Shown one piece after another: positions 17,643 through 25,550 of a stretch of DNA of 64,000 bases. Position 1 is the stretch's first letter. Each line of letters begins with the position of its first letter. Below the pieces are notes generated by a model that was given only the letters and a program-made list of their open reading frames with translations, ran no database searches and had not been told where the DNA came from. The stretch is from DASXVX01 sp036504075. Lineage in GTDB: Bacteria > Bacillota > Sulfobacillia > Symbiobacteriales > Symbiobacteriaceae. The translations under genes were made by a program, and so were the position numbers. The stretch spans positions 62,001-126,000 of the forward strand of contig DASXVX010000033.1 in the NCBI GenBank assembly GCA_036504075.1. Reading direction: 5' to 3'.

Positions 17643-18653
17643 GTGGTCGTACTGGCAGTCGTGGTCGGGGTGTTCGTACTCCTGGCGGGGAGCCTGTTCC
17701 TCTGGCACGGGGCCGCCACAATCCTGGAAAAGCGGCGGTTCCGGCCGCCCGGAACGCTGCTCGACGTGGGCGGGCGCCGGGTGCACCTCTCGCTGGCCGG
17801 TCCTGCGGGCGACCAGACAGGCGGCCCGGCCGTGGTAATCGAGACGGGGCGCGGCCACCCGGCCATCCTTTGGAGCCATATTGCCACCGAGGTGGCCAGG
17901 ACCGCCGGGGTCGTGCTGTACGACCGGCCCGGTTACGGCTGGAGCGACCCGACTTCCACGCCCCGGACCGGCCGGCAGGTTGCAGCGGAGTTGCATGCCC
18001 TGCTGCAGGCAGCCGGGGTCCCCGGGCCATACATACTTGTAGGGCACTCGCTGGGCGGCATGTACGTGCGGGCGTTCGCCGGGCTCTACCCCGCCGAAGT
18101 GGCTGGTCTGGTGCTGGTAGACGCCCGCCACGAAGATATCAGTCTCCTGCAGCCACCGGTCTTTGCGGAGGTGGACCGCAAGTTCTACCGACTTGTTCTG
18201 CCGCTGGCCCGGCTGGGCGTCGGGCGGCTCATCGGGCGGCTGAAGCCGGGGGTCTTTATCGGCGGCCCGGCGATGCGGGAGAAGCTGCCGCCGGCCCTGC
18301 GGACCGTGGCTGATGCCGTTCTGCTCTGGCCCGACCTGCTGCCGGCCACGGCGGCTGAGACGGCCCGCTTTCCGGACGTAAGCGCCGAACTCTGCGCCTG
18401 CGGCGACCTGGGGGACAAGCCCCTGGTTGTACTGACCGCCGGACGGCAGGAATTGGGGGGCTGGGGCATCGCCGGCGAAGAGTGGGAGCGGCTCCGGGCG
18501 ATTATGGCGGCAGGGCAGGTAAAGTTGGCCCGCCTCTCGTCCCGGGGCCGGCAGACGATCGTGGCAGACTCGGGGCACAACATCTACCTGGAGCAGCCGG
18601 AGGTGGTCGTGCAGGCGATCCGCGCGGTCCTGGCAGCGGTGCGGGGGAACTGA
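17643..18653 (+). CDS. Membrane-anchored alpha/beta hydrolase
   Basis: A ~336-residue alpha/beta hydrolase with one N-terminal membrane anchor (VVVLAVVVGVFVLLAGSLFL). The oxyanion segment VIETGRGHP, the nucleophile elbow GHSLGGMYVR (Ser near 140) and a late Asp/His pair (SGHNIYLEQPEVVV, His near 318) make a complete triad likely. The family covers esterases, lipases and haloalkane-type hydrolases, so the substrate is open. The GTG at 17643 is preferred because AGGGGG lies 8 bases upstream; a GTG at 17634 overlaps that site. It is monocistronic, ending at a strong terminator. Confidence 0.85.
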   Translation: MVVLAVVVGVFVLLAGSLFLWHGAATILEKRRFRPPGTLLDVGGRRVHLSLAGPAGDQTGGPAVVIETGRGHPAILWSHIATEVARTAGVVLYDRPGYGWSDPTSTPRTGRQVAAELHALLQAAGVPGPYILVGHSLGGMYVRAFAGLYPAEVAGLVLVDARHEDISLLQPPVFAEVDRKFYRLVLPLARLGVGRLIGRLKPGVFIGGPAMREKLPPALRTVADAVLLWPDLLPATAAETARFPDVSAELCACGDLGDKPLVVLTAGRQELGGWGIAGEEWERLRAIMAAGQVKLARLSSRGRQTIVADSGHNIYLEQPEVVVQAIRAVLAAVRGN

Positions 18654-18686
18654 AACAGCCGCTGCCCGAGGGCAGCGGCTGTTTTT
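18653..18686 (+). terminator. Terminator of the alpha/beta hydrolase gene
   Basis: A 14-bp stem, AAACAGCCGCTGCC with its complement, has a 4-base loop and runs directly into TTTTT. It starts at the hydrolase stop codon. Confidence 0.88.
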
Positions 18687-18730
18687 GCGGGCCGTGTGCG
18701 GACTTGCACGTCGCTAGGGGAGCCGCCGGG

Positions 18731-19960
18731 CTACCGCACCTGACCACTCCCGCTGATGACGTATTTGTAGCTGGTCAGCTCCGCCAGGCCCATCGGGCCC
18801 CGGGCGTGCAGCTTCTGCGTGCTGATGCCGATTTCCGCCCCGAAGCCAAACTCGGCGCCGTCGGTAAAACGGCTGGAGGCGTTATGGTAAACCGCTGCGG
18901 CATCCACTTCCCGCTGGAACTGGGCCGCTGCCGCAGCATCGGCGGTGATGATGACTTCGGAATGGCGGGTGCTATACCGGCGGATGTGCGCCATGGCTTC
19001 AGCGATGCCGTCGACCACCCGGACGGCCAGCGTCAGGTCCAGGTACTCCGCTGCCCAGTCCGCTTCCGTCGCCGCCTCCGCCCACGGCAGCAGTTCCCGT
19101 GTCTGGGGGCAGCCCCGCAGGGTGGCGCCGGCCGCCCGGAGCGCCTCGCCGGCCCGGGGCAGGAACTCGCCGGCGACCGCCCGGTCCACCAGCAGCGTCT
19201 CGGCTGCGTTGCATACCGCCGGATTGGAACACTTGGCATTGACGATGACCTTCGTGCCCATGTCCAGGTCGGCCGCCTCGTGGATGTACACGTGGCAGAC
19301 GCCGGTCCCGGTCTCGATCACCGGCACCCGGCTCCGCTCCACCACCGTCCGGATGAGCCCCGCTCCGCCCCGGGGAATCAGCACGTCCACCAGCCCGGTC
19401 GCCAGCATCAACTCCTCGGCCGCCTCCCGGGTCGACGGCAGCACCTGCGCCAGGTCCGCCGGCAGCCCCGCCGCCGCCAGGCCCGCCGCCACCGCCGCTC
19501 CCAGCGCGGCGTTAGAGCGGGCCGACTCCTTGCCGCCTTTGAGCAGCACGGCGTTGCCCGTCTTCAGGCAGAGCGCAGCGGCATCCACGGTAACGCCGGG
19601 CCGGGACTCGTAAATGATGCCGATCACGCCCAGCGGCACCCGGAGCCGCCGAATCTGCAGGCCGTTCGGCCGCTCCCAGGCCGCCAGTTCCTCGCCCAGC
19701 AGGTCCGGCAGGGCCGCCACGGCCCGCACGCCCGCAATGATCCCGGCCAGCTTTGGCGCGTCGAGCCGCAGGCGGGCCACCAGCGGACCTGGCAGGTGCG
19801 CCGCCGCTTCCACGTCGGCCTGGTTGGCCGCCAGAATCTCCGGCACGTGGCCCTCCAGCGCCCGGGCCACCTGCTCCAGCGCCCGGTTCCGGACGTCGGC
19901 ACCTACGGTCCCGATCGCCGGCTGGGCCGCTCCCGCCCGTTTCGCCATCTCCCGCACCAT
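18731..19960 (-). CDS. proA: Glutamate-5-semialdehyde dehydrogenase (gamma-glutamyl phosphate reductase)
   Basis: The second enzyme of proline synthesis: NADPH reduces gamma-glutamyl phosphate to the semialdehyde. The 409-residue length is typical. Aldehyde-dehydrogenase-superfamily motifs are visible: the cofactor region LKTGNAVLLKGGKESARSN, the catalytic Cys in NAKCSNPAVCNAAETLLV (first Cys near 247), and the C-terminal FGFGAEIGISTQKLHARGP. It begins 3 bases after the proB stop, so the two form a proBA operon under the upstream T-box. Confidence 0.94.
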   Translation of the reverse strand: MVREMAKRAGAAQPAIGTVGADVRNRALEQVARALEGHVPEILAANQADVEAAAHLPGPLVARLRLDAPKLAGIIAGVRAVAALPDLLGEELAAWERPNGLQIRRLRVPLGVIGIIYESRPGVTVDAAALCLKTGNAVLLKGGKESARSNAALGAAVAAGLAAAGLPADLAQVLPSTREAAEELMLATGLVDVLIPRGGAGLIRTVVERSRVPVIETGTGVCHVYIHEAADLDMGTKVIVNAKCSNPAVCNAAETLLVDRAVAGEFLPRAGEALRAAGATLRGCPQTRELLPWAEAATEADWAAEYLDLTLAVRVVDGIAEAMAHIRRYSTRHSEVIITADAAAAAQFQREVDAAAVYHNASSRFTDGAEFGFGAEIGISTQKLHARGPMGLAELTSYKYVISGSGQVR

Positions 19961-19963
19961 GCG

Positions 19964-20785
19964 CTACACCTCCCGCGCCGGACGTAGGCCGGCCCCAACC
20001 GCGACGGGCTCGAACAGGGTGCCCACCGGCTCACCCGCCACGATGTCCCGGACCACGCCCGGCCGGGCGCCCAGCGCCAGCACCGTCGGAATCCCGACCG
20101 CCCCGCAAATCCGGGCGGCATGCACTTTCGTGACCATCCCGCCGGTGCCTTGCTGCGAGCCGGCCCCGCCGGCCGACCGTTCCAGGTCGTCGGCCAGCGA
20201 GACCTGGCGCAGCGGCACCAGGCCCGGGTTCGTCCGGGGGTCTGCGGGGTAGAAACCGTCCACATCGGAAAGCAGAATCAGCAGGTCCGCCGCCACCAGC
20301 ACCGCCACCCGGGCGGACAGCGTATCGTTGTCGCCCACCCGAATCTCCTCGCTGGTCACCGTGTCGTTCTCGTTCACCACCGGAATGATCCGCCAGGCGA
20401 ACAGCCGCTCCATGGTGGCCGCGGCGTTGGCCCGGCGGGTGGGGTCCTCCAGGTCCTGCCGGGTCAGCAGCACCTGCCCGACCGTAATGCCCGCCTCGGC
20501 AAACAGCCCCTGGTACCGCTGCATCAGCAGCCCCTGGCCCACTGCCGCCAGCGCCTGCTTGCTGGCCAGGTCCGGCGGACGGTGCTCCAGCCCCAGACGG
20601 CCCATGCCGGTCCCCACCGCCCCGGATGTCACCAGCATCACGTCCCGCCCTTCGGCGTGCAGGTCCGCCAGTTGGCGAACCAGAGCCTCCATCCGTCCCA
20701 GGTGCAAATTGCCGCCCCGGTGAATCAGGGTGCTGGTTCCGACTTTGACGACAATCCGCCTTGCGTTGCTCAATTGGGTGCGCAT
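19964..20785 (-). CDS. proB: Glutamate 5-kinase, short form lacking the PUA domain
   Basis: The first enzyme of proline synthesis, phosphorylating glutamate. The amino-acid-kinase fold is intact: VVKVGTSTLIHRGG, VTSGAVGTGMGRLG, PVVNENDTVT and VGDNDTLSARVA (metal and glutamate contacts), and GTGGMVTKVHAA. At 273 residues it ends after the kinase domain; the C-terminal PUA domain of the ~370-residue enterobacterial enzyme is absent. Short forms occur naturally, but loss of PUA can affect oligomer state and proline feedback. It is first in proBA. Confidence 0.93.
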   Translation of the reverse strand: MRTQLSNARRIVVKVGTSTLIHRGGNLHLGRMEALVRQLADLHAEGRDVMLVTSGAVGTGMGRLGLEHRPPDLASKQALAAVGQGLLMQRYQGLFAEAGITVGQVLLTRQDLEDPTRRANAAATMERLFAWRIIPVVNENDTVTSEEIRVGDNDTLSARVAVLVAADLLILLSDVDGFYPADPRTNPGLVPLRQVSLADDLERSAGGAGSQQGTGGMVTKVHAARICGAVGIPTVLALGARPGVVRDIVAGEPVGTLFEPVAVGAGLRPAREV

Positions 20786-20829
20786 CCGTCATCCCTCCTA
20801 CCGGGGGTAAAGTGATTTAAATAGAAATA

Positions 20830-21085
20830 GCCCCGTCCGACATGCCGGACGGGGCGTTTCGCTCCGTGGTACCACCTGGCTGAGCCTGCGTCAAAACAGG
20901 CCCTCTCATGAGCGCTCTGACAAGCGCCCCCGGATGGGTAACGGGCCGGGTGCCCGGGCGGCTCGTCGCCGCCGACTCGAGGATGGGTTCAGCAACGGCC
21001 ACCCGTCCGGGCTTGCACCAAATGCCCGGCTCTCTGTGCAGGCGTCTCTTTGCCTACTGGTTCCCGTCAACGCCAATCAATATTG
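20830..21085 (-). promoter_or_regulatory. T-box leader for proBA, proline-specific (CCC specifier)
   Basis: Read on the minus strand from about 21085, the leader has an AGAGAGCCGGG stem-I box (near 21030) and then the specifier region GCTGAACCCATCC. The expected GAA-codon-A context places a CCC proline codon at 20985-20987. The T-box proper, AGGTGGTACCACGG (about 20864-20877), lies 25 bases before a terminator stem GCCCCGTCCG/CGGACGGGGC (20830-20855) followed by TATTTCTAT. Uncharged tRNA-Pro is predicted to favour the antiterminator and turn on proBA. Confidence 0.9.
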
Positions 21086-21092
21086 TAGGTGA

Positions 21093-22868
21093 TTATAAGG
21101 CGGAAACCGCCGAGTTGTCAACCCCTTCCGCCGATTCCAGGCAGAACAAGCGCTCCACTTCCGCGCCATCCAGCGATTCGCGCGCAATCAGCGCCCGGGC
21201 CACCCGGTTGAGGGACTCCCGGTGGGACGCCACCTGCATCCGAGCACGGCCGTAGGCCTCCATAACCAGCGACCGCACCGCCTCATCTACGACCCGGGCG
21301 GTCTGGTCCGAGCCATCCGGGTCGACGGCGACCGGACCCAGTTCGCGGCTCATGCCCAGCCCGGTGACCATTTTGCGGGCCAGGTCGGTGGCCCGTTCCA
21401 GGTCGTCGGCGGCGCCGCTGCCCATTTCATCCAGGAGCGCCTCTTCCGCCGCCCGGCCGCCCAGCAATGCCGCAATCCGGTCGATCAGCTCGGAACGGGT
21501 GTAGAGCGCCTTGTCTTCCCGGGGCTGGTAGAGCACGTAACCCAGGGCTTTTCCCCGGGGGATGATCGTCACTTTGGCGATCGGATCGGCGTGGTCCAGG
21601 TGCCGGGAGACCACCGCATGGCCCGCCTCATGCACCGCCACCCGCCACCGCTCATCCGCCGCCATCGCCCGCGGCCGGGCCGGCCCGCCGGCCTGAATCC
21701 GCTCGTAGGCCGCCCCAAGTTCATCCATCGTAATCGCCGGCCGGCGCCACCGGGCCGCCAGCAAGGCCGCCTCGTTCAACAGGTTTGCCAGGTCGGCGCC
21801 CGCAAACCCGATGGTCATGGAGGCGATCCGGTCCAGGTCTACATCGGCCGCCATCGGCTTCTCCTGCGCGTGGACGCCGAGAATCTCGCGGCGCCCCTGC
21901 CGGTCCGGCAGGTCCACGGCGATCTGCCGGTCGAACCGCCCGGGCCGCAGCAAGGCCGGGTCCAGAATATCCGACCGGTTGGTGGCCGCGATCATAATGA
22001 TCCCGTCGCCCGTATCGAAACCGTCCATTTCCACCAGCAGTTGATTCAGCGTCTGCTCCCGTTCCTCGTTGCCGGAAGTTACGCTAACGCCCCGGCGGCG
22101 TCCCACCGCATCGATTTCGTCGATGAACAGGATGCACGGCGCACTCTTGCGGGCCTTGCCAAACAGGTCCCGCACCCGCGAAGCGCCGACCCCGGCAAAA
22201 AGCTCGACAAAGTCCGATCCGGAGATCGACATGAACGACACCCCGGCCTCCCCCGCCACGGCCCTGGCCAGCAGCGTTTTGCCCGTGCCCGGCGGCCCCC
22301 AGAGCAGCACGCCCTTGGGAATGCGGGCGCCCATCTCCCGGTATCGGTCCGGACTCTTCAGGAAGTCGATGACCTCCTGCAGCTCCTCTTTCACTTCTGG
22401 CATGCCGGCCACGTCGCGCATGGTGACCCGCTTGACGGAGGGAATGTAGGACTGGGCCCGGCTCTCGCCGAACGAAAAAACCTGGCCGGCCTGCCCGCCT
22501 CCGCTCATGAACCAGATGACGCCCCCCACCAGGATCAGCGGCAGCAGCCAGACCAGGAGGTTGCCACCATCGCCCTGGTCAGTGGCCTTGGCGTACGTCA
22601 CCTCCACGCCGTTGGCCAGCAGCCGGGCTTCCAGGTCCCGGGTAGACCGGGGCAGCCGGACGAGGTAGTGCGCATCGTCCGGACCGTCGGCGGAGAGCAT
22701 CGCCCCGGTAATGACGGCCCGGCTGATTCGCCCGCTATCCACTTGCTGCAGGAATTGGCTGTAGGGGTATTCCGCAGTTTTCGGGGCGGGGAGCAAGGGG
22801 ATCAACACGACTATCCCCAGAAGCGCCAGAATGAACAGCAGGGACACTCCCCGGGCTCCGTTCCGCAC
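21093..22868 (-). CDS. ftsH: ATP-dependent zinc metalloprotease FtsH
   Basis: A 591-residue membrane protease of the AAA+ FtsH family that degrades misfolded membrane and regulatory proteins. Two N-terminal helices (about 8-27 and 104-122) flank a short extracytoplasmic domain. The AAA module has Walker A GPPGTGKT, Walker B ILFIDEIDAV and the second region of homology RPGRFDR. The peptidase has HEAGHAV with a third zinc ligand in LERATDLA. It is somewhat shorter than housekeeping FtsH at the C-terminus, so it could be a second, accessory copy. It stands alone, upstream of the proBA T-box. Confidence 0.92.
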   Translation of the reverse strand: MRNGARGVSLLFILALLGIVVLIPLLPAPKTAEYPYSQFLQQVDSGRISRAVITGAMLSADGPDDAHYLVRLPRSTRDLEARLLANGVEVTYAKATDQGDGGNLLVWLLPLILVGGVIWFMSGGGQAGQVFSFGESRAQSYIPSVKRVTMRDVAGMPEVKEELQEVIDFLKSPDRYREMGARIPKGVLLWGPPGTGKTLLARAVAGEAGVSFMSISGSDFVELFAGVGASRVRDLFGKARKSAPCILFIDEIDAVGRRRGVSVTSGNEEREQTLNQLLVEMDGFDTGDGIIMIAATNRSDILDPALLRPGRFDRQIAVDLPDRQGRREILGVHAQEKPMAADVDLDRIASMTIGFAGADLANLLNEAALLAARWRRPAITMDELGAAYERIQAGGPARPRAMAADERWRVAVHEAGHAVVSRHLDHADPIAKVTIIPRGKALGYVLYQPREDKALYTRSELIDRIAALLGGRAAEEALLDEMGSGAADDLERATDLARKMVTGLGMSRELGPVAVDPDGSDQTARVVDEAVRSLVMEAYGRARMQVASHRESLNRVARALIARESLDGAEVERLFCLESAEGVDNSAVSAL

Positions 22869-23030
22869 ACGGCTCCTCCTCCCCTGGATCGCAGGTGGCG
22901 ACCAACGTCGCTATTACCCCTGTAAACGTAATGGCGTGCCAGGATGTTCGGGGACTTTCAAGCAATAATATTCACCAGCCTTGTCCGTTGTGCCGTGATT
23001 CGGTGAGATTGCTGCACCGGTGTCGCCGCC

Positions 23031-23073
23031 GGAAAAAAACAAACAGGGAGATGCAGTGTGCATCTCCCTGTTT
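23031..23073 (-). terminator. Terminator of the citrate synthase gene
   Basis: A perfect 15-bp stem (AAACAGGGAGATGCA with its complement, 3-base loop) lies 16 bases past the citrate synthase stop. On the minus strand it is followed by GTTTTTTTCC. Confidence 0.9.
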
Positions 23074-23088
23074 CGTCTCGGAATGCGC

Positions 23089-24411
23089 TTACTTGCTGTG
23101 ACCGCCTTCGGCCGCCCACTTTTCGAGCATGTCGGTGGTGACAGACTTGGGACGCTCGAGGGCGTAGCCGAGGCCACGGTCCCAGGTGATGTTGGCCATG
23201 CAGCCAAGGGCCCGGCCCACGCCGAACAGCACGGTGTAGAAGTCCCATTCGTGAATGCCATAGTGCCACTGGATCACGCCGGACTGCGCGTCGACGTTCG
23301 GCCACGGGTTCTTCGCCTTGCCGTGCTCCATGAGGACGCCCGGGGCAACCTCATAGATGGTGCTGACAAGCTTGAAGAGCGGGTCGTTGGGCAGGTTCTT
23401 GAGGCAGAACTCGCGCTGGGCCGTGTAGCGGGGGTCAGTCCGCCGGAGCACGGCGTGGCCGTAGCCCGGAACGACCTGCCCGGCGTTGAGGGTATCCCAG
23501 AGCGCCTTGGTGACGTTCTCCTTGGTCGGCTCGACGCCTTCGCCCAGCTTCTTCTGGAAGCCCATGATCCAGGACAGGACTTCCTGGTTCGCCAGGCCGT
23601 GCAGCGGACCGGCGAGGCCGTTCAGACCGGCGGAGTAGGCATAGTAGGCGTCCGACAGAGCCGAGGCCACCAGATGGGTGGTGTGGGCAGAAACGTTGCC
23701 GGACTCGTGATCGGAGTGGAGAATAAAGTACATGCGGGAAATGTCGTCATAGGGCTTGGCAATGCCGCACATGTGTGCGAAATTGGCGCCCATGTCGAGG
23801 CTCGGATCGATGGCGATCTGTTCGTCGTTCTTGTACTTATAGCGATAGATGAAAGCGGCGATGATGGGGAGCCGAGCGACGATGTCGCTGGCGTCCTCAT
23901 ACATGTACTCCCACGCGCTCATCTTGTTGAACTTACCGGAACCATAGAACTGGGCGAACTTGGAGCCTTTCTGCAGGGCCAGGAGGCCGGTGGAGAGCAT
24001 CACCATCGGGTGGCTGTCCTTCGGCAACGCCTTGATTACGTCGAAGACGTAAGTGGGCACCTGCTGGCGCTCTTTCCACTCGTCGATGACCTCGGCAACC
24101 TCAGACTCAGTAGGAATGTCACCGGTCAGCAGGAAGTACCAGAACGCCTCAACGGTCGGGTAGTCAGAGCCGGGAGCTTTGGGAAGACTGGCAAACGTCT
24201 CCGGAATGGTCTTGCCCCGGAAGCGGATCCCTTCCAAGGGGTCCAGGTACGAGATATCGGTAACCAGACAGGAGACGTCGCGAGCCCCGCCAATGGCCTG
24301 ATCGATCGTAACCTGGTCGATGACGACCTTGCCAAAATCCTTCACAAGCTGGGTGGTGCGCGGGCGGTGCGCTTCAATCTTCTGCTTAAGTGCGTCCTTA
24401 AGTTTTGACAT
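23089..24411 (-). CDS. gltA: Citrate synthase, mitochondrial/eukaryote-like type
   Basis: Condenses acetyl-CoA and oxaloacetate to citrate; 440 residues. The catalytic region is clear: the HSDHESGNVSAHT segment (His), VVPGYGHAVLRRTDPRYTAQ (His of the oxaloacetate site) and the C-terminal Arg-bearing LERPKS. Many stretches (EGIRFRGKTIPE, VVPGYGHAVLR, GKAKNPWPNVDAQSGV, YTVLFGVGRALG, ALERPKS) match animal mitochondrial enzymes more closely than Bacillus CitZ or E. coli GltA. The start at 24411 follows GGGGAGG; a longer reading from 24480 adds unrelated sequence. It lies downstream of mdh and icd. Confidence 0.93.
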   Translation of the reverse strand: MSKLKDALKQKIEAHRPRTTQLVKDFGKVVIDQVTIDQAIGGARDVSCLVTDISYLDPLEGIRFRGKTIPETFASLPKAPGSDYPTVEAFWYFLLTGDIPTESEVAEVIDEWKERQQVPTYVFDVIKALPKDSHPMVMLSTGLLALQKGSKFAQFYGSGKFNKMSAWEYMYEDASDIVARLPIIAAFIYRYKYKNDEQIAIDPSLDMGANFAHMCGIAKPYDDISRMYFILHSDHESGNVSAHTTHLVASALSDAYYAYSAGLNGLAGPLHGLANQEVLSWIMGFQKKLGEGVEPTKENVTKALWDTLNAGQVVPGYGHAVLRRTDPRYTAQREFCLKNLPNDPLFKLVSTIYEVAPGVLMEHGKAKNPWPNVDAQSGVIQWHYGIHEWDFYTVLFGVGRALGCMANITWDRGLGYALERPKSVTTDMLEKWAAEGGHSK

Positions 24412-24492
24412 AATGCTACCTACCTCCCCTTTCTCAGACACGAGGTGTGTACGTGGTCGTCCTGGGGCGACAGCTTCCACATAATTGCCAAG

Positions 24493-24520
24493 AGCCCGGC
24501 CGTTTGCGGGGCGACCGGGC
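24493..24520 (-). terminator. Hairpin after mdh
   Basis: A GCCCGG...CCGGGC stem with extra inner pairing lies 11 bases past the mdh stop. On the minus strand TCTTGG follows, a poor U-run. Partial read-through into the citrate synthase gene is possible. Confidence 0.45.
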
Positions 24521-24530
24521 CTGTTCCGTT

Positions 24531-25484
24531 CTACTTGCCGCTCAGAATACCGGACTTCAGGAACTCCACCATGGCCTTGACGCCGCCGGCACTCTTGTCC
24601 ATGGCAGCTTTTTCGTCCGCGGTGAGCTCGATTTCGATGATCTTCTCAATGCCATTGCCGCCGACCACGGTCATGACGCCCAGGCACATATCATTGTAGC
24701 CCCACTCGCCTTCGAGGTAGGCAATGGTCGGGATGATCCGCTTGCGGTCCTTCAGGATCGCTTCGGTCATCTCCACCAGGGACATGCCCGGGGCATAACC
24801 AGCGGAGGTGCCCATCAGATTTACGATCTCGCCGCCGCCCTTGCGGGTCCGCTCGACGATTGCGTCGATGGTCTCCTTGGGGAGGAGCTTCTCAATGGGA
24901 ATGCCGCCGGCCGAAGTGTAGCGAACCAGGGGCACCATGTCGTCGCCGTGGCCGCCCAGCACGCAGCCGTTGACGTCCTGGAAGGAGACGCCGAGGGCGT
25001 TGGCCAGGAAGGTGCGGTAGCGGGCGGTGTCCAGGACGCCGGACTGGCCGATGACCCGGTTCTTCGGGAAGCCGGAGGCCTTCAGGGCCACGTAAGTCAT
25101 GGAGTCGACCGGGTTGGTGAGCACAATAATGTACGCTTCCGGGGCGTACTGCGCCACTTTTTCGGCGATGCCCTTGACGATGGCCGCATTGGTATTGACA
25201 AGATCTTCACGGCTCATGCCGGGCTTGCGGGGCAGGCCGGCGGTGATGATGACGACATCCGAGCCCGCGATGTCCTCGTAGTTGGCAGTGCCGGAGAAGT
25301 GGGTGTCGTTGCCGTAAACCGGCATGGCCTGCATGAGGTCGAGCGAGACGCCCTTCGCAAAGTTCTCCCGGACCGGGAGGTCGACGAGGACGATGTCGCC
25401 CAGATCGCGCGCTGCGGCGAAAATCGCGGTGCCCTGGCCCGTAAACCCGGAACCGATAATCGAGATCTTGTTCCGCTTGATCAT
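24531..25484 (-). CDS. mdh: Malate dehydrogenase (LDH-like type)
   Basis: A 317-residue NAD-dependent malate dehydrogenase of the lactate-dehydrogenase-like class found in Bacillus and other Firmicutes. The Rossmann motif is SIIGSGFTGQGTA near the N-terminus. Substrate Args occur in AGLPRKPGMSREDL, and the Asp/His catalytic pair in SGVLDTARYR and NGCVLGGHGDDMVPL. The Arg in the mobile loop (LPRKPGMSR) fits malate rather than lactate. The start at 25484 follows GGGGGAGAG; a longer reading from 25529 has no site. Confidence 0.93.
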   Translation of the reverse strand: MIKRNKISIIGSGFTGQGTAIFAAARDLGDIVLVDLPVRENFAKGVSLDLMQAMPVYGNDTHFSGTANYEDIAGSDVVIITAGLPRKPGMSREDLVNTNAAIVKGIAEKVAQYAPEAYIIVLTNPVDSMTYVALKASGFPKNRVIGQSGVLDTARYRTFLANALGVSFQDVNGCVLGGHGDDMVPLVRYTSAGGIPIEKLLPKETIDAIVERTRKGGGEIVNLMGTSAGYAPGMSLVEMTEAILKDRKRIIPTIAYLEGEWGYNDMCLGVMTVVGGNGIEKIIEIELTADEKAAMDKSAGGVKAMVEFLKSGILSGK

Positions 25485-25512
25485 GGTGCAGGACTCTCCC
25501 CCTTTGATAATC

Positions 25513-25539
25513 GGCGGGCCGCGGGTCACGCGGCCCGCC
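25513..25539 (-). terminator. Hairpin between icd and mdh
   Basis: An 11-bp stem (GGCGGGCCGCG / CGCGGCCCGCC) with a 5-base loop lies 11 bases past the icd stop and 29 bases before mdh. It probably tunes relative expression of the genes. Confidence 0.55.
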
Positions 25540-25550
25540 CATGGACGGAC

